Shown: positions 18,697-28,065, counted from the first letter of the stretch. The stretch: 64,000 nt of DNA from Spirochaetales bacterium (GCA_028722305.1 JAQYHB010000054.1:27347-91346), one strand, 5' to 3'. Notes: generated from the sequence alone by a model not told the origin. Numbers and translations: made by a program.

Positions 18697-20511
18697 ATGG
18701 CTAAAATTGCTTACGACGAATCGAAAATCCAGACACTGAGCCCGCTTGAGCATATCCGGCTGCGCCCCGGCATGTATATCGGCAGGCTTGGCAACGGCAC
18801 CCACGTGGATGACGGCATCTATATCCTTTTGAAGGAAATCATCGATAACTCGATTGACGAGTTCATCATGCACTTCGGGAGCAAGATCATCATCACCCGG
18901 AGGGATTGCGTGGTCAGTGTCCGCGATTATGGGCGAGGTATTCCGCTTGGCAAGGTGATCGACTGTGTCTCGATGATCAACACAGGCGCCAAGTACAATG
19001 ATGACGTCTTCCAGTTCTCGGTTGGCTTGAACGGTGTCGGTACCAAGGCGGTCAACGCGCTCTCCTCGCTGTTCACGGTCACCAGCTTCCGTGACGGGGA
19101 ATATGTCTCCGCCACCTTCAGCAAGGGCGTCCTCAAGGCGCAGGACAAGGGCAAGACCGAGGAACCCAATGGAACCTTCGTTTCCTTCACCCCCGATCCG
19201 GAGCTGTTTGGGAAATACGCCTACAACGATGATTTCATCGTCAGCCGTATCCAGAACTACGCCTATCTGAACAGTGGTCTTACCTTGGAATACAACGGCA
19301 GGTCCTACAAATCGAAGAACGGTCTACTGGACCTATTGCAGGACAAGGTGGAGGATTCGAACCTCTACGAGATTGTCTATTACCGGACCAGCAAGGTGGA
19401 GTTCGCCTTCACCCATGTGCCCGGCGACTTCGGGGAGACCTATTACTCCTACGTCAATGGGCAGCATACCAGCGACGGCGGTACCCACCAGGCTGCCTTC
19501 AAGGAAGGCATCGTCAAAGGCGTCAACGAATACTTCAAGGCCTCATGGGAAGCCCAGGATGTCCGTAACGGCTTGATTGGCGCCATCGCGGTCAAGGTGA
19601 AGGATCCGGTCTTCGAGAGCCAGACGAAGAACAAACTCTCCAACACCGATATCCGCAACGACGTGGTCAACACCGTCAGGGACGGAATCGTCGACTTCCT
19701 GCTCAAGCACACCGATGATGCGGAAAGGCTCCGCGGCAAGATCGAGAACAACGCCAAGTTGCGCAAGGAGCTTGCCGAGGTGCGCAAGAACGCCAAGGAA
19801 GCCACCCGCAGGGTAGCGCTCAACATCCCCAAACTGCGTGACTGCAAGTACCACCTCGGCGAGTCGAAGAGCCACGTGGACGAGTGCGAGAACTCGATGC
19901 TCTTTTTGACCGAGGGAGATTCCGCCAGTGGCACGATTACCAAGACCCGTGACGTGAAAACCCAGGCGGTCTTTTCGCTCCGCGGCAAGGTGAAGAACGT
20001 CGAGGGGGAAAAGCGCACCATCATTTACAAGACCGAAGAGCTCTTCAACATCATGAAGGCGTTGGGTGTCGAGGACGGAATCGAGGGGCTGCGCTACGGC
20101 AAGGTGGTGATTGCCACCGATGCCGATGATGACGGCTATCACATCCGCATCCTTCTGATGACCTATTTCCTGACCTTCTTCGAGGAACTGGTGACCAGCG
20201 GCAGGCTTTACATCCTGGAGACGCCGCTCTTCCGGGTCCGCAACAAGAGGGAAATCCGCTACTGTTACAGCGAGGCGGAGCGCGACGAGGCGCTCAAGCA
20301 GATCCGCGATCCAGAGGTGACCCGGTTCAAGGGTCTGGGAGAGATCGATCCCTCCGAGTTCGGGGATTTCATTGGCAAGGACATCAAGCTGATTCCGGTC
20401 ACCGTCAACGGGATCAAGGACCTTTCAAAGACGATGCAGTTCTACATGGGGGACAACACGCCGGAGCGACGCGATTTCATCATGCAGTACCTGTTGCCGG
20501 AGGAGAACTGA
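18697..20511 (+). CDS. parE: DNA topoisomerase IV subunit B (GyrB/ParE family)
   Basis: The 604-residue ATPase subunit of a type IIA topoisomerase has the GHKL ATP-binding motifs: KEIIDNSIDEF (Mg-binding Asn), DYGRGIP, and GLNGVGTKAVNALS near residue 110. In the Toprim domain FLTEGDSASG is near residue 405 and ATDADDDGYHI near residue 475. It lacks the GyrB-type C-terminal insert. Pairing with the next gene, an A subunit, two bases downstream supports the ParE/ParC assignment over gyrase, although a gyrase name is possible by homology. No ribosome-binding site is seen; the message may be leaderless. Confidence 0.87.
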   Translation: MAKIAYDESKIQTLSPLEHIRLRPGMYIGRLGNGTHVDDGIYILLKEIIDNSIDEFIMHFGSKIIITRRDCVVSVRDYGRGIPLGKVIDCVSMINTGAKYNDDVFQFSVGLNGVGTKAVNALSSLFTVTSFRDGEYVSATFSKGVLKAQDKGKTEEPNGTFVSFTPDPELFGKYAYNDDFIVSRIQNYAYLNSGLTLEYNGRSYKSKNGLLDLLQDKVEDSNLYEIVYYRTSKVEFAFTHVPGDFGETYYSYVNGQHTSDGGTHQAAFKEGIVKGVNEYFKASWEAQDVRNGLIGAIAVKVKDPVFESQTKNKLSNTDIRNDVVNTVRDGIVDFLLKHTDDAERLRGKIENNAKLRKELAEVRKNAKEATRRVALNIPKLRDCKYHLGESKSHVDECENSMLFLTEGDSASGTITKTRDVKTQAVFSLRGKVKNVEGEKRTIIYKTEELFNIMKALGVEDGIEGLRYGKVVIATDADDDGYHIRILLMTYFLTFFEELVTSGRLYILETPLFRVRNKREIRYCYSEAERDEALKQIRDPEVTRFKGLGEIDPSEFGDFIGKDIKLIPVTVNGIKDLSKTMQFYMGDNTPERRDFIMQYLLPEEN

Positions 20512-20512
20512 C

Positions 20513-22519
20513 ATGGCGCAAGCACCGCAACTCTACAAGGATTATTTCCTGCAGTACGCCTCCTACGTCATTCGTGAGCGGGCGATTCCCGATTTGGTTG
20601 ACGGCCTGAAGCCGGTGCATCGCCGTATCATCCATACGCTGATGACAATGGATGATGGCAAGTTCCATAAGGTGGCCAATGTCGTCGGCGAGGCGATGAA
20701 ATACCATCCCCACGGCGATGCCTCGATCTATGGCGCCTTGGTGACGCTGGCGAATTATGACCTGTTCATCGAGCGCCAGGGGAACTATGGCAACATTCTT
20801 ACCGGTGAACCTGCCGCGGCTCCCCGATACATCGAGTGCCGTCTGCTTCCTCTGGCCAAGGAAGTGCTCTACAACCCGGAAATCACCACGTATGTCCCCA
20901 GTTATGATGGTCGTAGCAAGGAGCCGGTCGTTTTTCCGGCCAAGATTCCCGTCGTGTTGATCCAGGGCACCGAGGGCATCGCCGTCGGCATGAGCACGAC
21001 AATCCTGCCCCATAACCCGATGGAGGTGATGGAGGCGGTCAAGGCAGCCGTCGACGGCAGGCCGTTCGCGCTCTATCCTGATTGCCCGACCGGAGGCATC
21101 ATGGATGTCTCCGACTATCAGGACGGCAAGGGGAAGGTGGTCATCCGCGCAAAGCTCAATACCTCGGACCCGAAGCGGGTCGTCATCGAGGAGTTGCCTT
21201 ATTCGGTCACCAGCGAGATGATGATCGACTCGATCTCCAAGGCATCGAAGAGCGGGAAGCTGAAAATTTCGTCGGTGACGGATTATACCACCGACAAGGC
21301 CAATATCGAGATCGACCTGCCGCGTGGGGTCACGATCTCCAGTGATTTCATCAACGCACTGTACGCCTATACCGCCTGCGAGACGAAGATCAGCGTCAAT
21401 CCGCTGGTCATCAAGGACGACCTGCCGGTGCAGATGTCCATCACCGAAATCGTCCAGTTCCACGCCGCGCATCTGATGGAGGTGTTGAAAGAGGAGCAGG
21501 AGCTCCGCAAGAAGCATCTGTTCGAGGATTTGCACGCCCGCACGCTGGACCGCATCTTCATCGAGGAACGGATCTACAAGCGTATCGAGACCAAGAAGAC
21601 CGCGGAAGAGGTGGAGAAGGCGGTCGTCACCGGCTTCAAGCCTTTCGCCGACCAGTTGCTCCGACCAATCAACCACGATGATGTCGAGCGGCTTCTGAAG
21701 ATTCCTATCCGGAGGATCTCGCTTTTCGACATCAACCAGAACCGGAAGCAGATCGAGACGATCAACCAGCAGATTCAGGACGCCGATTACAAGCTCGGAC
21801 ACCTGAAGGAATACACGCTGGGATATATCGACGACTTGAAGAAGATGATCCGGGAGCAGAAGGAGAAGCGGGGCGGAGTCAAGCGCCGCACTACCATCAA
21901 GAGCTTCGAGATGGTGGATGTGAAGCAGGTCGCCCAGCGGGACAAGAACTTGAACTACGACGCCAACAATGGCTATCTCGGCTATGAGGTGAAGGACGGC
22001 CAGACTGTGCTGAAGGTCAGCGAGTTCGACCGTATCCTCGTCATCCGCAAGGATGGCACCTACACGGTCGAGGATGTGCCTGACAAGGAATTTGTAGGGA
22101 AAGGGATGCTCTACTGCGTTTTCGCCGACAAGGAAGAGCTTGCCAAAACCACCTTCACGTTGCTCTACCAGGAGAAAAACTACAAGTACCTCTTCATCAA
22201 GCGATTCCAGATTACCAGCTGGCAGCTGAAAAAGCCGTACCAGATTCTCCCCGAAGGGAACTTCAAGCTGCTCAAGCTTTCCACGGTGGACAACGCCGAG
22301 GTCAAGGTGGAGTACAAGCCGAAGCCGGGGCTCCGCATCAAGGAGGAGAAGTTCTACTTCGGAGACTACCCGGTGCGTGGCGTCAAGGCCCGCGGCTACC
22401 GCCTGACAGTCAAGGAAATCGCCAGCCTGCACCTGCGGGCAGTCAAGGAAGTGGTCTCCAGCGGAGCGCCCACGTTGTTCGATGATGAGGATGGAGGCTC
22501 TGAAGACCATGCAGAGTGA
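20513..22519 (+). CDS. parC: DNA topoisomerase IV subunit A (GyrA/ParC family)
   Basis: The 668-residue DNA cleavage and religation subunit has the catalytic Tyr106 in AAAPRYIECR, preceded by the conserved KPVHRRI and HPHGD. A long coiled-coil arm around residues 320-470 (EQELRKKHLFEDLHARTLDR and following) is followed by a C-terminal part of about 180 residues that is much shorter than the six-bladed GyrA domain, which favours ParC. At the sites equivalent to GyrA Ser83 and Asp87 this protein has Ala70 and Gly74. The ATG is two bases after the parE stop, so the two are coupled. Confidence 0.87.
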   Translation: MAQAPQLYKDYFLQYASYVIRERAIPDLVDGLKPVHRRIIHTLMTMDDGKFHKVANVVGEAMKYHPHGDASIYGALVTLANYDLFIERQGNYGNILTGEPAAAPRYIECRLLPLAKEVLYNPEITTYVPSYDGRSKEPVVFPAKIPVVLIQGTEGIAVGMSTTILPHNPMEVMEAVKAAVDGRPFALYPDCPTGGIMDVSDYQDGKGKVVIRAKLNTSDPKRVVIEELPYSVTSEMMIDSISKASKSGKLKISSVTDYTTDKANIEIDLPRGVTISSDFINALYAYTACETKISVNPLVIKDDLPVQMSITEIVQFHAAHLMEVLKEEQELRKKHLFEDLHARTLDRIFIEERIYKRIETKKTAEEVEKAVVTGFKPFADQLLRPINHDDVERLLKIPIRRISLFDINQNRKQIETINQQIQDADYKLGHLKEYTLGYIDDLKKMIREQKEKRGGVKRRTTIKSFEMVDVKQVAQRDKNLNYDANNGYLGYEVKDGQTVLKVSEFDRILVIRKDGTYTVEDVPDKEFVGKGMLYCVFADKEELAKTTFTLLYQEKNYKYLFIKRFQITSWQLKKPYQILPEGNFKLLKLSTVDNAEVKVEYKPKPGLRIKEEKFYFGDYPVRGVKARGYRLTVKEIASLHLRAVKEVVSSGAPTLFDDEDGGSEDHAE

Positions 22520-23228
22520 TCTCAAGGATCGCATTCTGTTCGAGGACAACCATCTGATTGTCGTCAACAAGCTCCCCGGAGAGCTTGTCCAGGGTGACGA
22601 GAGCGGCGATGAGACCCTGGCGGACAAGGTCAAGGCCTACCTGAAGGAGACCTATCACAAGGCGGGGAACGTCTATCTGGGCATCCCCCACCGGTTGGAC
22701 AGGCCGACTAGCGGCATCGTCATTTACACCAAAACCGAGAAGGCTCTGGTCCGGATGAACGAAGCCTTCAAGGGCAAGGACGTGAAGAAGGTCTACTGGG
22801 CTATCGTCGACAAGCTTCCCGAGAAAAGCGAAGGGACGTTGGTCCATTATATCTTCCGCAACTCCAAGACCAACAAGAGCGTCGCGTACCCTGTGGAGAA
22901 GCAAGGTTCCAAATTGGCCAAGCTGGACTACAAGGTAATCGCCAAAGGCGAGCGCTATTTCCTGCTGGAAATCCACCTCCATACCGGACGCCACCACCAG
23001 ATCCGGGCCCAGCTCGCCGCTATCGGCATCCATGTCAAGGGTGATCTGAAATACGGCGCTGCCAGGAGCAACCCCGATGGAGGCATCTGCCTGCATGCCC
23101 GCTCCGTCACCTTCACCCATCCGGTAAGGAAACAGCCGCTGATGATCGTGGCCGAGCCGCCGGAAGACAACCTGTGGAACGCGTTGAAAGCCCAGGCGAA
23201 GGCAGAGTCTCCTACCCAAGGGAAATAA
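22509..23228 (+). CDS. RNA pseudouridine synthase, RluA family
   Basis: The protein, about 239 residues, should isomerise uridine to pseudouridine in rRNA or tRNA. The catalytic motif HRLDRPTSG (Asp) is near residue 66, with ILFEDNHLIVVNK at the start and LHTGRHHQIRAQL later, both typical of RluA/RluD. It has no N-terminal S4 domain. I chose ATG 22509, 11 nt after GGAGG; upstream ATGs at 22482, 22485 and 22491 would lengthen the overlap with parC. The gene overlaps the end of parC and, tail to tail, the end of the gene at 23212 by 17 bp. The exact RNA site cannot be told. Confidence 0.88.
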   Translation: MQSDLKDRILFEDNHLIVVNKLPGELVQGDESGDETLADKVKAYLKETYHKAGNVYLGIPHRLDRPTSGIVIYTKTEKALVRMNEAFKGKDVKKVYWAIVDKLPEKSEGTLVHYIFRNSKTNKSVAYPVEKQGSKLAKLDYKVIAKGERYFLLEIHLHTGRHHQIRAQLAAIGIHVKGDLKYGAARSNPDGGICLHARSVTFTHPVRKQPLMIVAEPPEDNLWNALKAQAKAESPTQGK

Positions 23229-26067
23229 TCGCCTGCCCGCCTCTGCCGTCGACCTTGATGGTCAGGTCGCGCTCGAAATGCCAGCGCGTGAAATGCGCCG
23301 TCCTTTCGACGACAGGGAGTGGTTCTAGTTGTTCGGGGTGCCAGTTCTCCAGATTGGCGGTCAGCGCGAAGCAACCCAGACTGGTCAGATTCTGGAAGAA
23401 ATGGGCACCTTGGCTTGGATCGACACGCAGAGCCGGTAGACGGAGTTCTACCAGCACCTGGCAGGAGGAAATCTGGCTCCAGGAGACCGGAATTCCTTGG
23501 CTTGGATCGCTGGAACCGATTCTTCCGGCCGCAATCAGTGCGTAGGGCGCGCCTTCCATGCCTTGGTTCAAGGCTTCCAGTTCCAGCGCCATCTCCGCCA
23601 TTTTGCCTTGGTCGAAGGTTTCCATATCCAGGGCCACCAGATCCTTGATTCCCTGGACACGTCCGTTGCCGATTACCAGGTCGGCGTAGAGCAAGGATTC
23701 TTGCTGTTCCTTGTGGGAGATATGGACCTCTTCCTCCTCACCAGCCATGGCGATTGGGCGGATCTGCAGCAGGGTGAAGGTGGAGGTGGGAAGGTCGATG
23801 GCAAATTCAATCTCCACCGGGGTGCGCATCGCTCCTTCGCCAAGGGCGAGCAGGTCGGTGACGATGGCTGCGACCGGGAAGCTTTCGTAGCGGAGCATAC
23901 CGTGGAAGGTGATCAGCCGGATACCGCTGTCGGTGGCTTGTTCGCTTTCCTGCCCGTCCACCAGTATGGTGGCGACGCTGGATAGCGAAGTTCCCTCTGC
24001 CTCACGCACGCTTTTGAGGACGACGTGCTCGTCTCCCTCCCCGAGCGGGTCGAAGGGCCGGTCCTCCAAGGCGAAGAAACGTTCCTGTCGTTTCTGTGGC
24101 ATCTCTTTCTTGGGGTGCTTGGGGCAGAAGCGCAGGGAGGGGAAGCCATCTACCACCGTCTTGCCCAGCCCGAAGGCGAGTTGCGCCACACCGTCCTTCG
24201 ACGCGGTGTCCGGCATCGGCCAGAAATCCAGCGAGCGGGCGACACCCCCGGCCGTCGGGTAATACAGGTTTCCCCACCAGGATCCTACCACTGGCTGGAT
24301 GACGACTGCCATTTCCTCTTCTTCCTGCATGTGCTCGGTCGCTTTCAGGTAGCTTCTCGCCTTCTTGTGGAAGGTCGACGCCCAGACACACCGTATCGCG
24401 TCCTCCAGTTCTGCCAAACGACTCGTTTCATCCCCGCTACTGGAGAGCATGCAGGTATCGTACACCCCCGCGAAAGGCTGGAAGTGGGAATCTTCCAACA
24501 GCGACGAGGAGCGGACTGCAAGCGGCATTTTCCAGACGGCGAGCAATGACTGCAAATCCGCCTCGAGTTCTTTGTCGATGCTCTGGCTGAGAAACAGGCG
24601 ATCGATATCCCGGTCGTCCCGCATGCCGGTAAGCTGGCTCGCCAAGTCATGGATGTCGATGAAGTTTCGGAACAGGTCGGTGCAAAGCACCACTGTGGGG
24701 GGGATGGACAGGTGCTGGTCCTTCCACTTTTCCATCAGTCCGCTGGAGCGCAGCTCCTGGTCGATGAAGGCCAAGGCGCGCCCTTTGCCGCCAAGGGAAC
24801 CGGTACCTATGCGGCTGAAGTAGATTGTCTCGTCGAAGGAGCCACGGTCGAACTGGGTCAACGTGCGCCGGCTCCTGCTTTCCCGGTAGCCTCGGATTGT
24901 CTCGGTGATTTGCCTTCTGGTCTCCTCGGGATCCTTGGAGAGCTTGATCGCATGGACCTGCCTGGCAAGGCTGAACAGCCCTTGGGCGCGTAACCAACGA
25001 GAGAAGTCGTTGCGGGCGCTATGGAAGGCGAAGCTGGCAGCGTCGATGCTCGGCAGCACTTCCTGTAGCTCTTTCATCGATGCCGCCCGGGCGATTTCCT
25101 TTCCGGTACGCGGGTCGCGGAAGATGAAGGGGCCGAAGCCGTACTCGCGGTTCATGTAGTCGTACAAGTCAGAGAGCAGGGTAGGGGATTGCTTCCACAG
25201 GAATGTGAAGCCTTCGTCCCAGGCCTGCTTCTGGTGCGCTCGGTCGGTGCTCTGCAGCGCTATGGGAATCTCCGGATTTTCCTGGTGGACCGCCTCAGCA
25301 AGCCGGAAGCCCGCCTCGTTGTCGTGTATCCCGTTCCTGTCGAATGAGATGTCGCTGATCAGGCCGAGAATGTGGCCCCGGTAGCGGGTGAGCAAATCCC
25401 ACGCTTCCTCATAATTTCCCGCCAGCAGAATCTTGGGACGGCCGCGCATGCGCAGGTGCTTGCCCCAGTCGTTCAGTGCCTCCAGAATGGTGGAGTTGTT
25501 GTTGTCGATCAGGCAGGTGTACATCAACGGCAGGTAGGTACTGTAGAAGCGGACCGAGTCCTCGACCAGGATGATCGCCTGTATGTCGGCTATCTGGGTG
25601 TCGTGTTCCAGATTCATTCGATCCTCGACCAGCTTGACCATCGCCAGGAAGATGCGGGGGTTGCCTTGCCAGTAGAAAAGGTAGTCGGCCTCCTTGAGGT
25701 GGTGCATTTCCGGGTTTCTCCTGTGGCTTGCGGAGGGGGAGAGGACGATGACCGGGAGTCCTGGCTGTACGCTCTTGATTTCGTGACAGAGACTTTGCAG
25801 GTTCTCGTCCAGGTCGACCATGGTAATCACCAGTCCGAAACCGCCGGAGCGCACCAAAGCCAGCGCTTCCCCGGCGCTGGAAGCGAAGGTCAAAGTCGGG
25901 GGAGTGGAAAGTCCCAACTGGGTATATTCCTCATACAGGACCTCTTCGATACGCCCGTCCTCCTCGATGAGGAACCGGTCGTAATCGCTGGTGACGAGGA
26001 GCACGTGGTAGATATGCTTCTGCATCAACTGGTCAAAAGGTTTCCATGTCGGATCCTGAACCATCAT
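23212..26067 (-). CDS. Two-receiver-domain protein with PEP synthase/PPDK ATP-binding domain
   Basis: The 951-residue protein has three parts. Residues about 18-140 (HVLLVTSDYDRFL ... GLVITMVDL ... LPVIVLSPS) and about 165-310 (AIILVEDSVRFYSTYLPLMY ... GLISDISF) read as response-regulator receiver-like domains. From about 425 a pyruvate phosphate dikinase/PEP synthase N-terminal ATP-grasp domain follows (GTGSLGGKGRALAFID, MPLAVRSSSLLEDS, FAGVYDTCM, later VEIEFAID and LLQIRPIA). The swivelling phospho-His domain and the PEP-binding barrel of true PEP synthases are absent. It may be a phosphotransfer or sensory protein rather than a metabolic enzyme (inference). There is no ribosome-binding site of note at ATG 26067. 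Confidence 0.8.
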   Translation of the reverse strand: MMVQDPTWKPFDQLMQKHIYHVLLVTSDYDRFLIEEDGRIEEVLYEEYTQLGLSTPPTLTFASSAGEALALVRSGGFGLVITMVDLDENLQSLCHEIKSVQPGLPVIVLSPSASHRRNPEMHHLKEADYLFYWQGNPRIFLAMVKLVEDRMNLEHDTQIADIQAIILVEDSVRFYSTYLPLMYTCLIDNNNSTILEALNDWGKHLRMRGRPKILLAGNYEEAWDLLTRYRGHILGLISDISFDRNGIHDNEAGFRLAEAVHQENPEIPIALQSTDRAHQKQAWDEGFTFLWKQSPTLLSDLYDYMNREYGFGPFIFRDPRTGKEIARAASMKELQEVLPSIDAASFAFHSARNDFSRWLRAQGLFSLARQVHAIKLSKDPEETRRQITETIRGYRESRSRRTLTQFDRGSFDETIYFSRIGTGSLGGKGRALAFIDQELRSSGLMEKWKDQHLSIPPTVVLCTDLFRNFIDIHDLASQLTGMRDDRDIDRLFLSQSIDKELEADLQSLLAVWKMPLAVRSSSLLEDSHFQPFAGVYDTCMLSSSGDETSRLAELEDAIRCVWASTFHKKARSYLKATEHMQEEEEMAVVIQPVVGSWWGNLYYPTAGGVARSLDFWPMPDTASKDGVAQLAFGLGKTVVDGFPSLRFCPKHPKKEMPQKRQERFFALEDRPFDPLGEGDEHVVLKSVREAEGTSLSSVATILVDGQESEQATDSGIRLITFHGMLRYESFPVAAIVTDLLALGEGAMRTPVEIEFAIDLPTSTFTLLQIRPIAMAGEEEEVHISHKEQQESLLYADLVIGNGRVQGIKDLVALDMETFDQGKMAEMALELEALNQGMEGAPYALIAAGRIGSSDPSQGIPVSWSQISSCQVLVELRLPALRVDPSQGAHFFQNLTSLGCFALTANLENWHPEQLEPLPVVERTAHFTRWHFERDLTIKVDGRGGQAIISLG

Positions 26068-26212
26068 GGGAAAAATTGTAGCATTGGAATCGCTTGGCGT
26101 GACTTGAAATCGTTAAGTTTTATCCAAAAAGATGGAATTTGTCGAAATATTCAGATGAAACTGTCGTAAAGAGTAAAAATAAATAAGAATATTGCTGTAT
26201 ACAACATTTTTG

Positions 26213-26241
26213 TTGACCAGTGTGAAATGTGGGTTTAGTCT
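26213..26241 (+). promoter_or_regulatory. Putative gdhA promoter
   Basis: TTGACC (26213-26218) is followed after 17 bp by TAGTCT (26236-26241). The region upstream (26100-26212) is strongly AT-rich. The -10 match is weak. Confidence 0.35.
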
Positions 26242-26264
26242 GGAATCACAAAAGGAGTCAAGTC

Positions 26265-27602
26265 ATGTATCAGTTGGAACCTTTCATGGCTGAGTTGGAA
26301 AAAAGGAACCCCGCGCAGCCCGAGTTCATCCAGGCTGTCCGCGAAGTGGTCGAGAGTGTCATCGACTTCGTCAACGCGAACCCCGCGTACGAGGCGAACA
26401 ATATCCTGGAGCGGATTACCGAGCCAGACCGCGTCATCACCTTTCGCGTGGACTGGGAGGACGACGAGGGTCATATCCATACCAACCGAGGCTACCGCGT
26501 CCAGTTCAACAACGCGATCGGACCCTATAAAGGAGGGCTTCGTTTCCATCGCTCCGTCACCCTAGGGACGTTGAAGTTCCTCGGCTTTGAGCAGACCTTC
26601 AAGAACAGCCTGACCACCTTGCCGATGGGTGGTGGAAAGGGTGGTAGCGATTTTGACCCACGCGGTCGCAGCAACGCCGAAATCATGCGTTTCTGCCGTT
26701 CATTCATGACTGAGCTGCAGAAATATATAGGGCCGGATCAGGATGTCCCTGCGGGTGATATCGGTGTCGCCGGGCGTGAGATCGGATTCCTCTATGGACA
26801 GTACAAGCGCCTTCGCAATGAGAACGCAGCCGTCCTGACGGGCAAGGGCTTGTCCATCGGCGGCAGCTTGGTGCGTCCCGAGGCGACCGGCTACGGAACC
26901 ATGTACTTCGCCGACGAGATCCTGAAGGAGCATGGGGACAGTTTCAAAGGCAAGAGGATTTCCATCAGCGGTTTCGGCAATGTCGCTTGGGGCGCCTGCG
27001 TCAAGGCGACCGAGCTGGGAGCGAAGGTGGTGACCATCAGCGGACCTGACGGCTATATTGTTGATGAGGAGGGTGTCGGCACTCCGGAGAAATGGGAGTT
27101 CATGAAGCAGCTTCGCTCCTCCAACAACGATGTCGTCGCGCCGTATGCCGAGAAGTTCCACTGCAAGTTCGTCCCCGGCAAGAAACCGTGGGAACTGCCG
27201 GTCGACATGGCTTTTACCTGCGCCATCCAGAACGAGTTGAGCCTCGAGGACGCCAAGACGTTGGTCAAGAACGGAGTGAAGTACGTCGTGGAGACCAGCA
27301 ACATGGGTTGCCAGGCTGATGCGGTCAAGTATTTTATCGAGCACCACATCCCGTTCGCCCCGGGCAAGGCCGCCAATGCCGGCGGAGTCGCCTGTTCCGG
27401 ACTGGAGATGAGCCAGAACGCGGAGCATCTGCCTTGGACGGCCGAGGAGGTCGACCAGCGGCTACGCCACATCATGAAGTCGATTCACGACCAGTGTGTG
27501 GCTAACGGCAGGGAAAAGGATGGCTACATCAACTATGTGAAGGGAGCCAATATCGCCGGCTTCAAGAAGGTTGCTGACGCCATGCTCCAGCTCGGGTACT
27601 GA
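26265..27602 (+). CDS. gdhA: Glutamate dehydrogenase (NADP-type, hexameric)
   Basis: The 445-residue enzyme interconverts 2-oxoglutarate plus ammonia and glutamate. It has the catalytic Lys region LPMGGGKGGSDFDP near residue 120 followed by RGRSNAEIMRFC, the nucleotide-binding SGFGNVAWG near residue 240, and a normal length for the small NADP-dependent family. AAAGGAG nine nt upstream of ATG 26265 sets the start. It is monocistronic. Together with icd (2287) it provides a route from isocitrate to glutamate. Confidence 0.95.
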   Translation: MYQLEPFMAELEKRNPAQPEFIQAVREVVESVIDFVNANPAYEANNILERITEPDRVITFRVDWEDDEGHIHTNRGYRVQFNNAIGPYKGGLRFHRSVTLGTLKFLGFEQTFKNSLTTLPMGGGKGGSDFDPRGRSNAEIMRFCRSFMTELQKYIGPDQDVPAGDIGVAGREIGFLYGQYKRLRNENAAVLTGKGLSIGGSLVRPEATGYGTMYFADEILKEHGDSFKGKRISISGFGNVAWGACVKATELGAKVVTISGPDGYIVDEEGVGTPEKWEFMKQLRSSNNDVVAPYAEKFHCKFVPGKKPWELPVDMAFTCAIQNELSLEDAKTLVKNGVKYVVETSNMGCQADAVKYFIEHHIPFAPGKAANAGGVACSGLEMSQNAEHLPWTAEEVDQRLRHIMKSIHDQCVANGREKDGYINYVKGANIAGFKKVADAMLQLGY

Positions 27603-27941
27603 GGTACCACGAGTGATTTGCCGCGGCGAGGACCGGCCGGTCCCGCTCGCGGCTATTGGTTTGGATTTTCGCGCCCCTCGCAAGCATTTGACTTTTTCTG
27701 AAGTACCATTCTTTCTCAGATGGCGGAAGCGCTGTCTGTTCCTCTCTCGAAACACAGCGGGGGCGCGCTTTCTCCTTCTTGTTTGTCTGGCAAGACGGGA
27801 CCATCACACTAGCATTCTTTTCCGAAACCTTTTTTCTCACGGAGACTTTGTGTGGAATAGCGGGTTCCCGAGGGAGAGGTTTTCTTGTGTTCACAAGCAT
27901 TTAGATACCCATCTTAGGAGAAATGCTATGAAAGTTGTATA

Positions 27942-27957
27942 ACACTAAATATAGCGT
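27942..27957 (+). promoter_or_regulatory. NrdR box 1 upstream of nrdJ
   Basis: ACACTAAATATAGCGT differs at two positions from the perfect palindrome ACACTATATATAGTGT found before nrdD in this same window. That palindrome is the known NrdR-box form. Confidence 0.75.
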
Positions 27958-27972
27958 GAGCATGCGGTTATA

Positions 27973-27988
27973 ACCATGAATGTTGTGT
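27973..27988 (+). promoter_or_regulatory. NrdR box 2 upstream of nrdJ (weaker)
   Basis: ACCATGAATGTTGTGT matches the box at 10 of 16 positions, with the right half GTGT kept. It starts exactly 31 bp after box 1, the usual three-turn spacing of paired NrdR boxes. Confidence 0.5.
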
Positions 27989-28065
27989 TTTTAACCTTGC
28001 AAAACACTTTCTCCCATGGTAGGCTTAGTAGCTGTCTACGAAATTGTTTTCTGGAGAATGATTCC

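Larger units (their letters stand above)
27603..28065 (+). other. Long non-coding stretch between gdhA and nrdJ with RNA-fold potential
   Basis: No convincing gene is seen in these 463 bp. At 27620-27653 a GC-rich hairpin (GCCGCG ... CGCGGC with GACCGGCCGGTC core) may end the gdhA message. At 27670-27767 three helices fit a three-way junction: P1 CGCGCCCC (27670-27677) with GGGGCGCG (27760-27767), P2 TCTGA (27697-27701) with TCAGA (27716-27720), and P3 CGCTGT (27730-27735) with ACAGCG (27754-27759). It does not match the cobalamin riboswitch core. NrdR boxes and the nrdJ promoter lie at 27940-27990. A perfect GGTTATAACC (27966-27975) lies between the boxes. Confidence 0.5.

Noticed and set aside
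20480..22633. Open frame of 717 codons antisense to parC
   Set aside because: Covers a full ParC with its catalytic Tyr; the antisense product has no family features.
27603..28065. Cobalamin riboswitch before the B12-dependent reductase gene nrdJ
   Set aside because: The conserved B12-box core was looked for on both strands and not found; regulation by NrdR boxes is better supported.
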